From Chryseobacterium tructae (GTDB lineage: Bacteria > Bacteroidota > Bacteroidia > Flavobacteriales > Weeksellaceae): 64,000 bases of DNA. The notes beneath the pieces were generated by a model that had not been told where the DNA came from, did not search any database, and was given only the letters and a program-made list of their open reading frames with translations. Below are positions 7,629 to 17,387 of this stretch, one piece after another; within the stretch, counting starts at the first letter, position 1, and the number at the start of each line of letters is the position of its first letter. The stretch is taken from assembly GCF_030409875.1 (NCBI RefSeq), contig NZ_JAUFQR010000003.1, positions 496,001 to 560,000 of the forward strand, given 5' to 3'. The position numbers and the translations under genes were made by a program.

Positions 7629-10600
7629 TTGTCAATTGATTTTGGATTACAGGATGATTCTTTTTGGATGAAAACTTCTCATCCAGATATTGGAAGAACA
7701 TATACAGGATAGGAATTACAAATACCCCTAATACGACTCCACTCAACATTCCTATAGCAGCACTCACACTGATAGATTTATTTCCTGAAGCCATTCCTCC
7801 TGTAGAGATCATCAATGGGATCATCCCCACAATAAAGGCTAATGATGTCATGATAATCGGACGTAATCTCGCCTTCGCTCCTTCCAATGCTGAATCCAGA
7901 ATAGAAAGTCCTGATTTTCGTCTTTGGACGGCAAATTCTACAATAAGGATCGCATTTTTTGCCAACAATCCAATAAGCATGATCAATCCTACCTGTACAT
8001 AGATATTGTTATCTAATCCAATGGCTTTGATTCCTAAGAATGCTCCTACAATTCCCGTTGGAATGGAAAGCATTACCGCTAATGGAAGAATGTAACTCTC
8101 ATATTGTGCTGCAAGAAGCAGGTATACGAATAGTAAACATAGTCCTAAGATCATCACGGTTTGGTTTCCTGCTGATTTTTCTTCTAAACTTAATCCTGTC
8201 CATTCATAGCTGTAATCCGATGGCAGTTTATTCAGTGTTGGTTCAATTTTATCCATCAGGGCTCCATTACTGATTCCCGGTTTCGGCACCACGTTAATAT
8301 TTAATGAATTATAGAGATTATATCGTTGAACAGATTCCGGACCATATACTTTTTTCAAAGTGATCAAAGTATTAGCTGGAACCATTTCTCCTTTATCATT
8401 CTTCACGAAAATATCGTTGAACGCCTGCTCATCCATTCTGAAAACACCATCTGCTTTAATATTTACTCTGTAGAACTTCCCGAATCTTGAGAAATTCTGC
8501 GACTGATCTCCTGAGAAATAAGTCTGTATTGAGTTTAATAGATTAGAAATACTTACTCCCAGCTGTTTTGCTTTATCTTCATTCACTTCAAGTTCCAGCT
8601 GTGGATAATCTGCTCTAAACATGGTGTAAGCATAAGCCACTTCCGGTACCTGCATCAATTGCCCGATCACATCATCTGCCTTCGCCTTCAGAACCTGAGG
8701 ATCTCTACCCATACGATCCTGAAGAACGATTTCTGCATCATTTGTTACTCCATATCCTTCTACCGGCGGCATTCTGAAGCTCATTACACTTCCTTCTTTG
8801 ATGACGGAAAGCTTTCCATTCACAATATTCATGATCTCATCAATATCCTGAACGGCTCCTCTTTCTTTTTCGGTTTTAGCTTCACAAATCCCATTGCATA
8901 AGCTGGCCCAGCACTGTTACTTAAAAGGTTAAATCCTGTAATAGATGTATTCTCCTGAACAGCATCTACTGTTTTTAAAATAGCATTGATTTTATTGGAA
9001 ACCTCAGTTGTTTTGGTCAATCCTGTTCCTGGCGGCATGCTCAATGAATAGATAAAGAATCCGTCATCTTCCATAGGAACGAAACTTTTAGTTGTACTTG
9101 TCATCAACCATGCTGAAAGCCCTATAATTCCAGCTACCAGTCCTGCAGCAATCCATTTACGTCCAATTAAAAATCTTACTCCTTTCGCATAGCGATCAGT
9201 CATATTATTGAAGCCTGCATTAAAGGCCACAGCAAATCTTTTTCCGAATCCTTTGGGTTTTCCGCCTTCTTCTGCATGGTGGTTTTTCAAGAATACCGCA
9301 CATAAAGCTGGTGTTAAAGTAAGGGCATTCACCGCAGAAATAATAATCGCAATCGCTAATGTATAGGCAAACTGCTTATAGAATAATCCTGCAGAACCTG
9401 ACATGAAACCAATTGGAATAAACACCGCTGACATTACCAACGTAATGGAGATAACTGCTCCTGTAATTTCATTCATCGCTTTGTGCGTAGCATCTCTTCC
9501 CGAAAGGTTTGTTCCTTCCATATTACTATGCACTGCTTCTACTACAACAATGGCATCATCGACGACAATTCCAATTGCCAACACGAGGGCAAATAGCGTT
9601 AATACGTTAATTGTAAATCCTAATACCAAAAGGAAGAAGAAGGTACCAATAATCGCTACCGGAACTGCAATGGCCGGAATAATGGTAGATCTGAAATCCT
9701 GTAAAAAGACAAAAACCACAATAAATACAAGGATAAATGCTTCTATCAGAGTAGATTTCACCTGACCTGTTGCTTCATCCAGTCTTTCCTTGGTACTCAT
9801 TACCTTGGTATATTTAATCCCTGGAGGAAAGGATTTTGACAATTGATCAATGGCTTTATTTACTCCTATCTCAATTTCATTGGCATTTGATCCTGTTGTC
9901 TGCATAATGGCAACAGTAACCGCATTTTTCCCATTGGAAAGGTTATCTCCGGTATTGTTAATAGAGCCGAACTCCACTCTCGCCACATCTTTAAGCCTGA
10001 TCACATTGGTGCCATCATTTTTAACGACCATGTTTTCATATTGTTCCGGCTTATTCTTTTTTCCTTTATATCTGATGACATATTCTAATGCAGCATCAGA
10101 TTCTTCCCCCAATTTACCCGGAGCAGATTCTAAACTGTGATCTGCAATAGCACGGGAAATATCAGCAGGCTCCAATCCATAGGAAGACATTTTCTGTGGA
10201 TTAAGCCATATTCTCATGGAATAATCTTTAATCCCGAAGATCTGAGCCTGTCCTACTCCTTTTACCCTTTTGATCTGTGGGATAAGGTTGATATTGGCAA
10301 AGTTCTGAAGAAAGGTTTCATCATATTGTTTATTATCTTCAGTATAAATATTGAAAATCAATACCATGCTGTTCTGCTGTTTTGAGGTCGTCAATCCCAT
10401 TCTCACTACTTCCTGAGGCAATATCGGAGTGGCCTGCTGTACTCTGTTCTGTACGTTTACTGCGGCCTGATCGGCATTTACACCCTGTTTGAATATTACT
10501 GAGATGGTAAATGTTCCGTCATTACTTGCCGTGGATTTCATGTAGCTCATGTCTTCCACCCCGTTGATCTGTTCTTCCAAAGGAGTTACTACAGAACGGA

Positions 10601-10772
10601 TTACCGTTTCACTGTTTCCTCCCGGATAAGAACCTGAAACCGTTATGGTAGGTGGAGAAATATCCGGAAATCTGGTCACCGCCAGCTGGTTTAATCCTAT
10701 GATCCCTAAAATGACAATGATAAGGGATATTACTGTCGCCAGTACCGGACGGTCTATTATCTTTTTTAACAT
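7615..10772 (-). CDS. RND efflux transporter, HAE1/AcrB family (frame broken near 8868)
   Basis: Inner-membrane proton antiporter of the pump. It reads as 10772-8829 (647 aa, from MLKKIIDRPVLATVISLIIV) and 8832-7615 (405 aa). Adding one A to the A5 run at 8866-8870 joins them as LKPKKERGAVQDIDEI, giving about 1052 residues, the normal AcrB length. Visible hallmarks are the FPDISPPTI porter start, GIVVDDAIVVVEAV in TM4 with the paired Asp residues of proton relay, and FVYLLLAAQYES plus GLLAKNAILIVEFA in the second half. Either a sequencing error or a recent inactivation. The small-molecule substrates cannot be predicted. Confidence 0.85.
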
Positions 10773-10801
10773 TTTCGAATTTTCTAAGAATGATTATAAA
10801 A

Positions 10802-11919
10802 TTATTTCGAAGGAGTTACTTTAGCCACAACCTGTGCTCCATCTGTAAGAGCATCTAGTCTATTGATGGCAATCTTATCTCCTGCATTCACTCCTGTCTT
10901 CACAAAGTAATCCTGAGAAGTGCTTCCTGATACTTCAATCTGCGTCATTTTTACTTTATCTTTCCCTTCCAGTTTATAGACGAAGAATTTATCCTGAATA
11001 TCTTTTACAGAGGTTTTTGGAAGTTTTACCACACCATCCAATTCATTGTGAATCATTACTCTTCCTGTTCCTCCTGATCTTAATAATTTATCAGGATTCT
11101 GGAAAACCGCTTTCATCTGAATACTTCCTGTATTTTTGTCAAAGTTTCCACTGGCATTTTCCAGCCTTCCTTTGAATCCATAGGTAGAGCCATCTGCTAA
11201 AATAAGTTCTACATTTTCTGAATTCCCCCCTGAAGCGGCGGATCTGCTATGAGCAATAAAGTCTGCTTCGTTCATTGAGAAGTAAACATTTACAGTGCTG
11301 ATATTGGAAAGCGTTGTTAATGGTGATGCATCAGCCGGGCTGATAAGATTTCCGACTCTGTTTGGAATTCTTCCTATGTATCCGCTTACCGGCGCCTTGA
11401 TATAGGTGAAATTAGCATTGATCTTTGAAGAGCCTAAAGAAGATTGTGCCTGAGCTACTTGTGCTGATGCTGCTTTAAATTCGCCTGAGCTGTTTTCAAC
11501 TGCATATCAGAAACTACTTTTCCTTCTACAAGAGGTCTTAGTTTTTCCACTTCCAATCTCGCTGTTTCCTGAGCCGCCAAAGCAGATTTCAAAGCTGCTT
11601 CATTGGTATTAACCTGCTCATTGTATACAGATGGGTTGATTCTAAACAATGTTTGCCCTTTGCTCACATATTGTCCTTCTTTTATGTATACAGCTTCCAG
11701 ATATCCTGTTACCTGAGCTTTTATTTCTACGTTATCCTGCCCTTCTATACTTCCAGGGTATCCTGTTGAAACGTCTTCATTCCCAGATTTCACCTGAACG
11801 AAATCTGTAGGAAGTGCTACCGCTTGCTGGGCATTTTCCTGGGCATTTCCTGAACCGCAGGAGTACAATATTGCTGCAGCTGCAAGTGAAAGTGCCAGAT
11901 ATCCTTTTCTGTAATTCAT
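10802..11919 (-). CDS. RND efflux periplasmic adaptor, lipoprotein (frame broken near 11475)
   Basis: Membrane-fusion (AcrA/MexA-type) adaptor. Fragment one, 11919-11455, starts MNYRKGYLALSLAAAAILYSC with a lipobox, then the biotinyl-lipoyl-like segment (VEIKAQVTGYLEAVYIKEGQ) and the first hairpin helix. The frame then shifts at 11474-11476: one extra A gives NLKAASAQVAQAQSSL and continues through APVSGYIGRIP into fragment two, which ends in the beta-barrel and membrane-proximal domains (GDKIAINRLDALTDGAQV). Repaired length is about 372 residues, normal for the family. First gene of the operon; 29 bp separate it from the RND gene. Confidence 0.85.
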
Positions 11920-11990
11920 AACATTTGTTTTTAAATTTTACAGCAGCAAAATAAGTTCATATAATAAGGATATTGATCTAAAAATCCGGT

Positions 11991-12019
11991 GAAACGTAAT
12001 TAATCGCAGATGAAACGTA
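11991..12019 (-). promoter_or_regulatory. Direct-repeat motif upstream of the efflux operon (candidate LytTR site)
   Basis: TGAAACGTA occurs at 11991 and again at 12011 on the plus strand (TACGTTTCA on the minus), a 20-bp period, about 70-100 bp upstream of the adaptor ATG and just upstream of a weak -7-like TATTTTG at 11953-11947. LytTR regulators bind direct repeats spaced about two helical turns. The motif is seen; the regulator assignment is inferred from the LytTR system at 13230-15109. Confidence 0.4.
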
Positions 12020-12125
12020 TGATACCAAAAATGAAAAGAAAAGCGGTTATTTTCACCATTCAGATCGATAAAAAAGGGCTTTTTCGCTTTAGTATTTCAG
12101 AAATACGGTTGACGTTTAAATTTAT

Positions 12126-12176
12126 ACGTTTCGCTTTTAAAACTCCCGGATCGGGCTATTTCCCAATTTAATTTTG
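12126..12176 (+). promoter_or_regulatory. Promoter region of the beta-barrel gene
   Basis: An exact -7 box TAATTTTG lies at 12169-12176, with no TTG at the -33 position. Upstream, ACGTTTC at 12126 (and ACGTTT at 12112) matches the motif found before the efflux operon and the kinase gene. A missing -33 plus an upstream site suggests activator dependence. Confidence 0.4.
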
Positions 12177-12224
12177 CTGTATTAAAACATCAAAAAATAA
12201 GTCAATAATTTAAATTTTTATCAA

Positions 12225-12815
12225 ATGAAAAAGTTTTTAGCAATCACAGCAATCGTATTAGGACTAGGGGTACAAGCTCAAACAACAGAACCGAAAAAGG
12301 CATCAGGGATAGAATTGATTCCAAAGGCTGGAATCAACATTGCCAATCAATCTATTAAAAATGTGAATGGTGAGAAATCAAAGACCTCCTTTCAAGCTGG
12401 CTTAGGAGTAAATATCCAGACAGGTATAAAGAATTTTTCTATACAGCCTGAAGTAAACTTTATCAGCAAAGGAACAAAGTTTAAGGGTAGTTTTGGAAGT
12501 GAAACCTACAACTTTAATTATATAGAAGTTCCGGTATTGGCGAAGTACAGCTTCGGTCCGGTATATGTAAACGCAGGGCCTTCCATCGGATTCCTTATGG
12601 GGAAAAATGATAAAGTAAAGGCTGCCTATGGCAAAACAAGATCAATAGATTTCGGACTACAAATGGGAGCAGGTGTTGCCATTCCTGCCGGCTCCGGAAA
12701 AGTAATTGTAGACGGAAGGTATAACTTAGGATTAAATAATATCTCTGATGAGAAGGGTGTAGATGTGAAGAACAGAGGTTTCGCCATCTCTTTAGGATAT
12801 GCTATTCCTTTATAA
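12225..12815 (+). CDS. Outer-membrane beta-barrel protein (PorT-like fold)
   Basis: A 196-residue protein with a clear signal peptide (MKKFLAITAIVLGLGVQAQ). The mature part is a small eight-strand-type barrel in which strands alternate with turns, as in LIPKAGINIANQS, FQAGLGVNIQTGIKNFSIQPEVNF and FNYIEVPVLAKYSFG; the last strand is RGFAISLGYAIPL. This pattern is shared with the outer-membrane beta-barrel families very common in Bacteroidota. No enzymatic role is apparent. It diverges from the efflux operon, and both 5' regions share the ACGTTTC motif. Confidence 0.8.
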   Translation: MKKFLAITAIVLGLGVQAQTTEPKKASGIELIPKAGINIANQSIKNVNGEKSKTSFQAGLGVNIQTGIKNFSIQPEVNFISKGTKFKGSFGSETYNFNYIEVPVLAKYSFGPVYVNAGPSIGFLMGKNDKVKAAYGKTRSIDFGLQMGAGVAIPAGSGKVIVDGRYNLGLNNISDEKGVDVKNRGFAISLGYAIPL

Positions 12816-12846
12816 TCTTTAACTCATAGCTTTTTCTTTATATATG

Positions 12847-12878
12847 ATCCCTTCACTAGCAATTGGTGAGGGGATTTT
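12847..12878 (+). terminator. Rho-independent terminator after the beta-barrel gene
   Basis: ATCCCTTCAC (12847-12856) pairs over 10 bp, with one G-U, with GTGAGGGGAT (12866-12875), followed by a short T-run. Confidence 0.7.
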
Positions 12879-13229
12879 GGTATGACAGGGCGGGAAGCTG
12901 GAAGTTACTATTCAGCAAAGAACGAATGAAGTGCAGAAATTGAAGGTTTTTGTTGAATGAAATAGATTATTTTTAATCGCAAAGACAGATGGATTCACCT
13001 GTTTTACTTTAGGGAACTAAGAAGTGTGACTTTATCGCTATGCATTCTCTTAGAAAGAATCAATGAAATTGATCCCATAAATACAAATAATATTACCCGT
13101 CAGCTTTTAGATGAATCAAAGAACGTTTTATAGATATAGAAAAGTTTAAAGCCCTTTTACGGGCTTTAATTAAAAATGATTTTCTTTTATATTCGGGTTT
13201 CAATAACTTCCTTCATCCAACTTCCTTAC
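12879..13229. other. 350-bp gene-free gap with interspersed repeat
   Basis: I see no gene. Positions 12895-12912 (AAGCTGGAAGTTACTATT) recur exactly at 55033-55050. A related inverted form (AACTTCCTTCATCCAACTTCC) is near 13206. A hairpin at 13147-13168 (AAAGCCC / GGGCTTT) may end the minus-strand regulator transcript, although its T-run is weak. Confidence 0.45.
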
Positions 13230-13994
13230 CTAATAATCCATCCAGGATTTGAAAATAGAAGCTTTTTCACGGCTTACAATCACCTCCATTTCAGGTTGTT
13301 TTCTCAATTCCAGTTTAAGCTTACCGTTAAAATGATTAAAGATTTGTTTTACAGAATCAATGTGAATGATAAACTGTCTGTTGGCACGGAAAAAGAATTT
13401 CGGATCCAATTGTTTTTCAAGCTCTTCCAAAGTTTGAGGGATATTTTCTACAACTCCGGTGTTGAGCATTGCTTTACTAATGCCTAATTCTGTATAGAAG
13501 TATAAAATGTCTTCTGACAATACGGTTTTATACCCATCACGATGAACAATAAGAAAACGTTTCCTGTAATCTTTAGGTTGGATATAATTAAGGAGTCCTT
13601 CAATGGCAGATCCTACAACAGGAACGGCTTCCATAAAGGTTTCATAACGCTTCAGAGCGGCATCCAGTTCTTCTTCATCTATAGGCTTTAAAAGGTAGTC
13701 TATACTGTTATATTTAAAGGCCTGTACCGCATATTCATCATACGCAGTGGTAAAAATTACGGCACTTTTAATTTCATGTTTATTAAAAATTTCAAAGCTT
13801 AAGCCATCTGCCAAACGGATATCCATCATAATAATATCCGGAACGACATTGTTTTCCAGCCAGTTTACGGTGGAAGTAATTGAATCTTCTACAGAGAGAA
13901 TTTCGATATGGGGTCTAAGCTTTTGCAACAGTCTTTTTAATCGGTCTGCATTAGGCCTTTCATCCTCGACTATTAAAATTTTATTAATCTTCAT
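13230..13994 (-). CDS. LytTR-family response regulator
   Basis: A 254-residue two-domain regulator. The receiver domain (residues ~1-120) has the acidic pocket EDE at 11-13, the phospho-acceptor Asp in DIIMMDIRLADG and the lysine of DYLLKPID. The C-terminal LytTR DNA-binding domain (~150-254) carries RKRFLIVHRDGYKTV, FRANRQFIIHIDSV and VIVSREKA. It partners the kinase immediately upstream, whose stop overlaps this start by 4 bp (ATGA). Likely targets are its own neighbours, which share a repeated ACGTTTC motif in their promoters. Confidence 0.9.
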   Translation of the reverse strand: MKINKILIVEDERPNADRLKRLLQKLRPHIEILSVEDSITSTVNWLENNVVPDIIMMDIRLADGLSFEIFNKHEIKSAVIFTTAYDEYAVQAFKYNSIDYLLKPIDEEELDAALKRYETFMEAVPVVGSAIEGLLNYIQPKDYRKRFLIVHRDGYKTVLSEDILYFYTELGISKAMLNTGVVENIPQTLEELEKQLDPKFFFRANRQFIIHIDSVKQIFNHFNGKLKLELRKQPEMEVIVSREKASIFKSWMDY

Positions 13995-15109
13995 ATCAAT
14001 GGAAGTTTTACAATAAATTTATCTTCGGTTTTTTCTATAATCGGTTTTGTGTATCCAAGGATCTCATATCTTGCAATAATATTCGTGAGCCCCACTCCAG
14101 AGGAATCCGGCTTATTGATCAATGGTAAAAAGGTATTGGAAACCACCAGTTCTCCTTCCGTATTGGTATAAACCTGGATCTCTAATGGGTTTGCTTTTGA
14201 AGTTTGATTATGTTTAATAGCATTCTCAACCAATAACTGCAGGGATAGTGGCAGGGTATACATCGATCTGTATTCTTCCTGAATATCAATTTTAAATATA
14301 ACCCCTTCTCCTATTCTTTTTTCAATCAGGAAAATATAAGAGTCTAGAAATTTCAGTTCTTCCTCTACTGCAATGATATCTTTCTTTGAGTTTACCAGCA
14401 AGTATCGGTATACTCTTGCAAACTTTTCTGAATATTCGTAGCCTAATTGCTGGTCTGAAAGGATAAGTTCTGAAAGAACGCTCAGATTATTAAAAATAAA
14501 ATGCGGGTCTATCTGCAACTTAAGTGCCTGAAGTTCAGCAGCCATAGCAGCCTGCTTATGCTTAGAGGCTCTCAGTTTGTGCTGAGCTGCTTCTACAGCT
14601 GTCTTTTTCCAATTTTGAAGTAAATAATCCACTGTATTAAAACCACTTATGATAAGTGATATAACGATATTGGTAGCGATCCACTGCCCCAGCAAAGTAT
14701 ATTCTTTTCTGTAATCCATTTCCGGTAAATTATCTGATGTACAATCTACAATGGCATTGATGATGATGACAATCAAAACGCTCCCCACAATCTGAAGCCC
14801 TCCCTGAATGAGTAATCGTTTAATGGTTTTATCCTTCCATGGGAGTAGTTTATTAAGACTAAGATCAATCAATATACTCACCTCTGAAATAATGACTGAA
14901 AAAAGCAATATCCAGAGAGTATCTTCAATGATCATCTTCAATGGAGTATCCAGATATCCTTGCCAAACCGGATCAAAAGGATCAATGAGATAGGAAAATC
15001 CACAGAAAGCAACCACAGCTACTGCCCAGATCAATGCCCTCCTTTTCATAGTGGAAAGGATCTTTTTGCCTCGTACTAAATTTTTCCTAATGGTAGAAAC
15101 CCTATTCAT
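13991..15109 (-). CDS. LytS-type sensor histidine kinase
   Basis: Membrane sensor kinase of the LytS/His_kinase family. Hydrophobic segments such as LIWAVAVVAFCGFSYLI, WILLFSVIISEVSILI and VLIVIIINAIVD form about four membrane helices without a recognisable ligand domain. The phosphorylated His lies in LQIDPHFIFNNLSVLSEL; the ATP-binding part has the N-box QLLVENAIKHN and the G-box GVGLTNI. I start it at the ATG at 15109 (MNRVSTIRKN) because an exact -7 box at 15186-15179 overlaps the longer frame, which begins at 15181. That choice is inference. Confidence 0.85.
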   Translation of the reverse strand: MNRVSTIRKNLVRGKKILSTMKRRALIWAVAVVAFCGFSYLIDPFDPVWQGYLDTPLKMIIEDTLWILLFSVIISEVSILIDLSLNKLLPWKDKTIKRLLIQGGLQIVGSVLIVIIINAIVDCTSDNLPEMDYRKEYTLLGQWIATNIVISLIISGFNTVDYLLQNWKKTAVEAAQHKLRASKHKQAAMAAELQALKLQIDPHFIFNNLSVLSELILSDQQLGYEYSEKFARVYRYLLVNSKKDIIAVEEELKFLDSYIFLIEKRIGEGVIFKIDIQEEYRSMYTLPLSLQLLVENAIKHNQTSKANPLEIQVYTNTEGELVVSNTFLPLINKPDSSGVGLTNIIARYEILGYTKPIIEKTEDKFIVKLPLI

Positions 15110-15178
15110 ATCGGACTTTATGAATGTAAATATAGAAATAGATTTTAGAAGGGCATCTTCTATTTTCAACGAGACCGC

Positions 15179-15257
15179 CAAAACTATCGTTGAAACGTAA
15201 AATTGAGGTGTTCAAATGTAGTCTAACGTTTCATCACCTGAAAAGTACATTTCATCA
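15179..15257. promoter_or_regulatory. Divergent control region of the kinase and stress-protein genes
   Basis: For the kinase (minus strand), TAGTTTTG at 15186-15179 is an exact -7 box, and TACGTTTCA at 15199-15191 covers its -33 region. For the plus-strand gene, TAACGTTTCATC at 15224 and TACATTTCATC at 15246 form a direct repeat with a 22-bp period, the spacing expected of a LytTR dimer. The arrangement suggests autoregulation plus control of the stress protein. Confidence 0.4.
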
Positions 15258-15310
15258 TCATTTTATGCAACATCACAATATTTTTAATAAAAGACTGCCT
15301 CGTCCTACCC

Positions 15311-15318
15311 TAGTTTTG
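15311..15318 (+). promoter_or_regulatory. -7 box of the universal stress protein gene
   Basis: TAGTTTTG is an exact TAnnTTTG match 20 bp before the ATG at 15338. No clear -33 TTG is present, in line with activation from the upstream repeats. Confidence 0.45.
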
Positions 15319-15337
15319 TAGTATCAAAATCGGTACA

Positions 15338-16162
15338 ATGAAAACAATAATTGTCTGCACAGATTTTTCTCCGGAAGCTGAAAATGCTCTTCATTATGCA
15401 GCTTCCATGGCTAAGGAAAACCAATATAATATCGTTTTGTTTAATTTACAAAGCGTTTCTATTCACGCCTTGAACGCACAGTCCTCTGCTGATTTCTTCT
15501 ATGAACAGACGCTTAAAAATCAAAAGAAACTTGAAAATAAAGCTAATGAAATCAATACATTATATACTGTAAAGGCGGAATATTATCTGGCTGCGGGTAA
15601 TTTTATTGAAGAACTCAACAACTGCATACAAGCCACAAACTGCAATTTTATTGTCATGGGCATGGCAGACAAGACTCTTGAACAAAGACTGCTGGGAAAT
15701 ACCGTAACCAAAGCGATTCACAGAATCAAAAAACCTATATTAATTATTCCTGAGCATATAGAATATACAGGTATCCGAAAGGTGTTATTTGCGTATGATA
15801 CTCATAAATCAATAACCTGGTCAGCGATGAATGATATTTATTACTTTATTAATGAGTTCAATTCGGAAGTTGAGGTATTCAATGTAAGTGAGAGGCTGGA
15901 GGATTTTCAGGAAGTTATTCATGATATTGATCTGAATTCCGGCTATGATCTTGATGACATTAAGTACAGCTTCAAGATGATCCAATCCATTGAAATTATA
16001 AAAGCGATTGAAGAGGAAGTTAAATTGACAGGCGCAGATCTACTGACCATGGTGCCTTATCGATATAACCTTGTAGAATCTCTCTTTCACCGAAGCAAAA
16101 CAGCCATCATGGCTTATAAGAATAAAGTTCCATTACTATCAATCCCTTTAAACATAGATTAA
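15338..16162 (+). CDS. Universal stress protein with two UspA domains
   Basis: At 274 residues it has two tandem UspA-like domains, as is usual in Bacteroidota. The first opens KTIIVCTDFSPEAENALHYA and ends with NFIVMGMADKTLEQRLLGNTV and KKPILIIPEH, which approximates the ATP-binding G-x2-G-x9-G motif. The second (from ~145, RKVLFAYDTHKSI) is more diverged and ends KVPLLSIPLNID. It is cytoplasmic and probably a nucleotide-dependent stress-response protein of unknown target. It diverges from the LytS kinase gene. Confidence 0.85.
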   Translation: MKTIIVCTDFSPEAENALHYAASMAKENQYNIVLFNLQSVSIHALNAQSSADFFYEQTLKNQKKLENKANEINTLYTVKAEYYLAAGNFIEELNNCIQATNCNFIVMGMADKTLEQRLLGNTVTKAIHRIKKPILIIPEHIEYTGIRKVLFAYDTHKSITWSAMNDIYYFINEFNSEVEVFNVSERLEDFQEVIHDIDLNSGYDLDDIKYSFKMIQSIEIIKAIEEEVKLTGADLLTMVPYRYNLVESLFHRSKTAIMAYKNKVPLLSIPLNID

Positions 16163-16241
16163 GACTCAATCAATAAAAATCACATTTGAATTATCCTTTT
16201 TACCTTTTTTAAGGGTTAAATTTTACACTTAATCTTGTTTA

Positions 16242-16277
16242 ACATGACCGGAGGTTTTCTCCGGTCATGTTTTTTTA
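16242..16277 (+). terminator. Strong Rho-independent terminator
   Basis: ACATGACCGGAG pairs perfectly with CTCCGGTCATGT across a GTTTT loop and is followed by seven or more T's. It ends the universal stress protein transcript. Confidence 0.9.
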
Positions 16278-16388
16278 TGACTACTACATCCTAATGATAG
16301 TCAAATAGATTAATAAAATTCCACTTACAATATAATCCTTCATTTCAATATAAATTGTATTTTTATAAAAGCACCAAAATATGTTATT

Positions 16389-16862
16389 ATGAAATTTATT
16401 CTTTTTCATTACCGATGGTATATGATCTGTTTCTTATTTTTTGGATCGATCCAATCATTTGCCCAAATAGTCAATAAGGGAGATAGTCAGATTCAATGTA
16501 CCCAAAAACTTAAATTGATATCAGACAGAATGATTTTCACAAAAAATCGTCAGGAAAAACCTATCGAAGCAGCCATCTTTCTTGATCCGGCAAACTCTAC
16601 CATAAAAACAATATTAAAGGAACCGGATCAGAAACAGCCATCCGAACAAACTTATCTGATTAAAAATATGAATTGTACCGTGAATGATAATTTTACATCC
16701 GGAAGAATCATTTATACTGTAACAAGTGATAATCCGGATGGCTCATTATACACAGGCGAGTTTCTTTTGGAAGCTACAAGACGGGGAACTTTTTTCTCTA
16801 ATACACTTGATTCTCCTGACAATAAGGCTGTTATTCCGATTGTGAAGTTTGAGAAGTTGTAA
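16389..16862 (+). CDS. Hypothetical secreted protein, 157 aa
   Basis: I do not recognise the family. A hydrophobic N-terminal segment ending SIQSFAQ looks like a signal peptide, so the protein should be periplasmic or outer-membrane associated. Two cysteines remain in the mature part (QIQCTQK and NMNCTVN). No catalytic motif is visible. It stands alone, with a hairpin 15 bp after the stop. Confidence 0.6.
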   Translation: MKFILFHYRWYMICFLFFGSIQSFAQIVNKGDSQIQCTQKLKLISDRMIFTKNRQEKPIEAAIFLDPANSTIKTILKEPDQKQPSEQTYLIKNMNCTVNDNFTSGRIIYTVTSDNPDGSLYTGEFLLEATRRGTFFSNTLDSPDNKAVIPIVKFEKL

Positions 16863-16876
16863 GAGAGAATAGAAAA

Positions 16877-16897
16877 ACCACCTCGAGGTGAGGTGGT
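16877..16897 (+). terminator. Hairpin after the secreted protein gene
   Basis: ACCACCTC (16877-16884) pairs with GAGGTGGT (16890-16897). It is preceded by A's and followed by an AT-rich stretch rather than a clean T-run, so it is a weak or minus-strand terminator. Confidence 0.45.
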
Positions 16898-17047
16898 ATA
16901 TATTCAATTCTATCTTTTAAGTAACAAGAAGTACCCCTTCCATTTGGTTTTTCTTCCTAAAAAAGACATTCTTTACATAGATTCTTCTATTTACTTTCTT
17001 GTCTGCTCCATAATTATTCCTGAATATTTTTTAATAAATAAAAGACC

Positions 17048-17377
17048 TTACTCATCTGGATGCCAGTAAAGATCTAAACTAGGGCTCATAGTACCATTTT
17101 CATAAGATCGTATATGATCTTCTAATCTAGCTGTTGTTCCAAAAGAAACTACCCTCCCAGATTCTTTTTCTACTAAAAAAGGAGCATTACCTCTCAATGA
17201 CTTATTGAAATCTCCTGTCAGTAGGTATTACTTAGAATTATAATAGTAAATATTGCCATAAGGTTTCACAATAATATCATCTGTCATTATGACTACTTCA
17301 ATATTTTTGCCTGCTTATTCTTCTAATCTTTTTAAATAACGTTCTGCTATGGTTAGCATTTCTTTATCTTTTAACAT
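17048..17377 (-). pseudogene. Imm35-like immunity gene with two in-frame stops
   Basis: A single frame of 109 codons from the ATG at 17377 encodes MLTIAERYLKRLEE, then TAA (17317-17315), AGKNIEVVIMTDDII and KPYGNIYYYNSK, then TAA (17230-17228), then LTGDFNKSLRGNAPFLVEK and a tail ending LYWHPDE. This order of motifs matches immunity proteins of the Imm35 family, which neutralise polymorphic toxins. The frame is otherwise continuous, so two nonsense changes, not an indel, broke it. It lies directly downstream of a toxin/immunity pair, as expected for an old immunity gene kept after toxin replacement. Confidence 0.7.
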
Positions 17378-17387
17378 AAAATTATTT

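Noticed and set aside
8860..8875. Programmed frameshift in the RND gene
   Set aside because: The A5 run is short, no downstream stimulatory structure is evident, and the same one-base deficit occurs at many unrelated genes.
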